NCBI RefSeq assembly: GCF_963678635.1 | Contig: NC_087066.1 | Location: 40,381,223 to 40,445,222 of the forward strand | DNA: 64,000 nt | Direction of reading: 5' to 3' | Source: Symsagittifera roscoffensis | Lineage: Eukaryota; Xenacoelomorpha; Acoela; Convolutidae | Part shown: piece by piece, positions 63,815 to 64,000 of the stretch | How positions within the stretch are numbered: position 1 is the stretch's first letter | Layout of the letters: each line of letters opens with the position of its first letter | Notes under the pieces: model-generated | The model's database searches: none | What the model was told of the DNA's origin: nothing | What the model saw: only the letters and a program-made list of their open reading frames with translations | Made by a program: the position numbers and the translations under genes

Positions 63815-64000
63815 AATTCGCAATTATAACCGATTATAATCGATCATAATTGATTAAAAATGGATTATTTTGCTTTAAAAACAAGTTTCATTTTCTTCCA
63901 AAAATAATCGATTATAATCGATTATAATCAATTATATTCGGATTATATTGCTTAGAAAAATAGTATCCTTAAATCCATTTTTAATCGATTATTATCGATT
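63815..64000. repeat. TAATCGATTA-type AT-rich repeat
   Basis: Runs of AATCGATTATAATCGATTAT, as at the start of the window. It continues beyond the window end. Confidence 0.7.

Overview
The window is eukaryotic and almost certainly from an invertebrate animal. Genes are split by short GT-AG introns, one host gene is metazoan-like (XRN2), and most of the sequence is transposable-element material. The DNA is AT-rich, except for a GC-richer block at about 40-62 kb. The species cannot be named from sequence alone.

Layout. Positions 1-300 and 63,815-64,000 carry the same degenerate TAATCGATTA-type repeat. A Tc1-like MITE (1911-2394) sits beside a minus-strand fragment of an XRN2 exoribonuclease gene (2426-3670), which lacks both ends and a conserved central block. 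From 4168 to 39,166 there are three head-to-tail copies of a large DNA transposon (unit 1 4168-15751, unit 2 15761-30707, unit 3 30708-39166). Every gene in these units except one doubtful ORF reads on the minus strand. A full unit of about 11.6 kb holds, in transcription order: right-end repeats, a multi-exon BEN-like gene, a second BEN-like exon, a SET domain of the SUV4-20/KMT5 type, a linker, a transposase resembling the CMC (CACTA/EnSpm/Plavaka) group, an SGNH-hydrolase-like gene and a left-end 29-bp repeat array. All copies carry stops or frameshifts. Unit 2 is split by a decayed Ty3/Gypsy LTR retrotransposon (18356-25119).

From 40,025 to 62,685 lies one very large LTR retrotransposon (about 22.7 kb, LTRs about 880 bp). 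It has gag with two zinc knuckles, protease, reverse transcriptase, RNase H and integrase. A macro-domain-like segment follows the integrase in the same open frame. Beyond that are about 9 kb of further coding sequence: a coiled coil, an SGNH hydrolase with its full catalytic set, a second SGNH-like segment, and long regions I do not recognise. Several in-frame stops and frame changes show this copy is also decaying.

Two features stand out. One is a DNA transposon family that appears to carry chromatin-type domains (SET, BEN) next to its transposase. The other is a giant retrotransposon carrying macro and SGNH domains. SGNH domains occur in both, although the elements belong to different classes.
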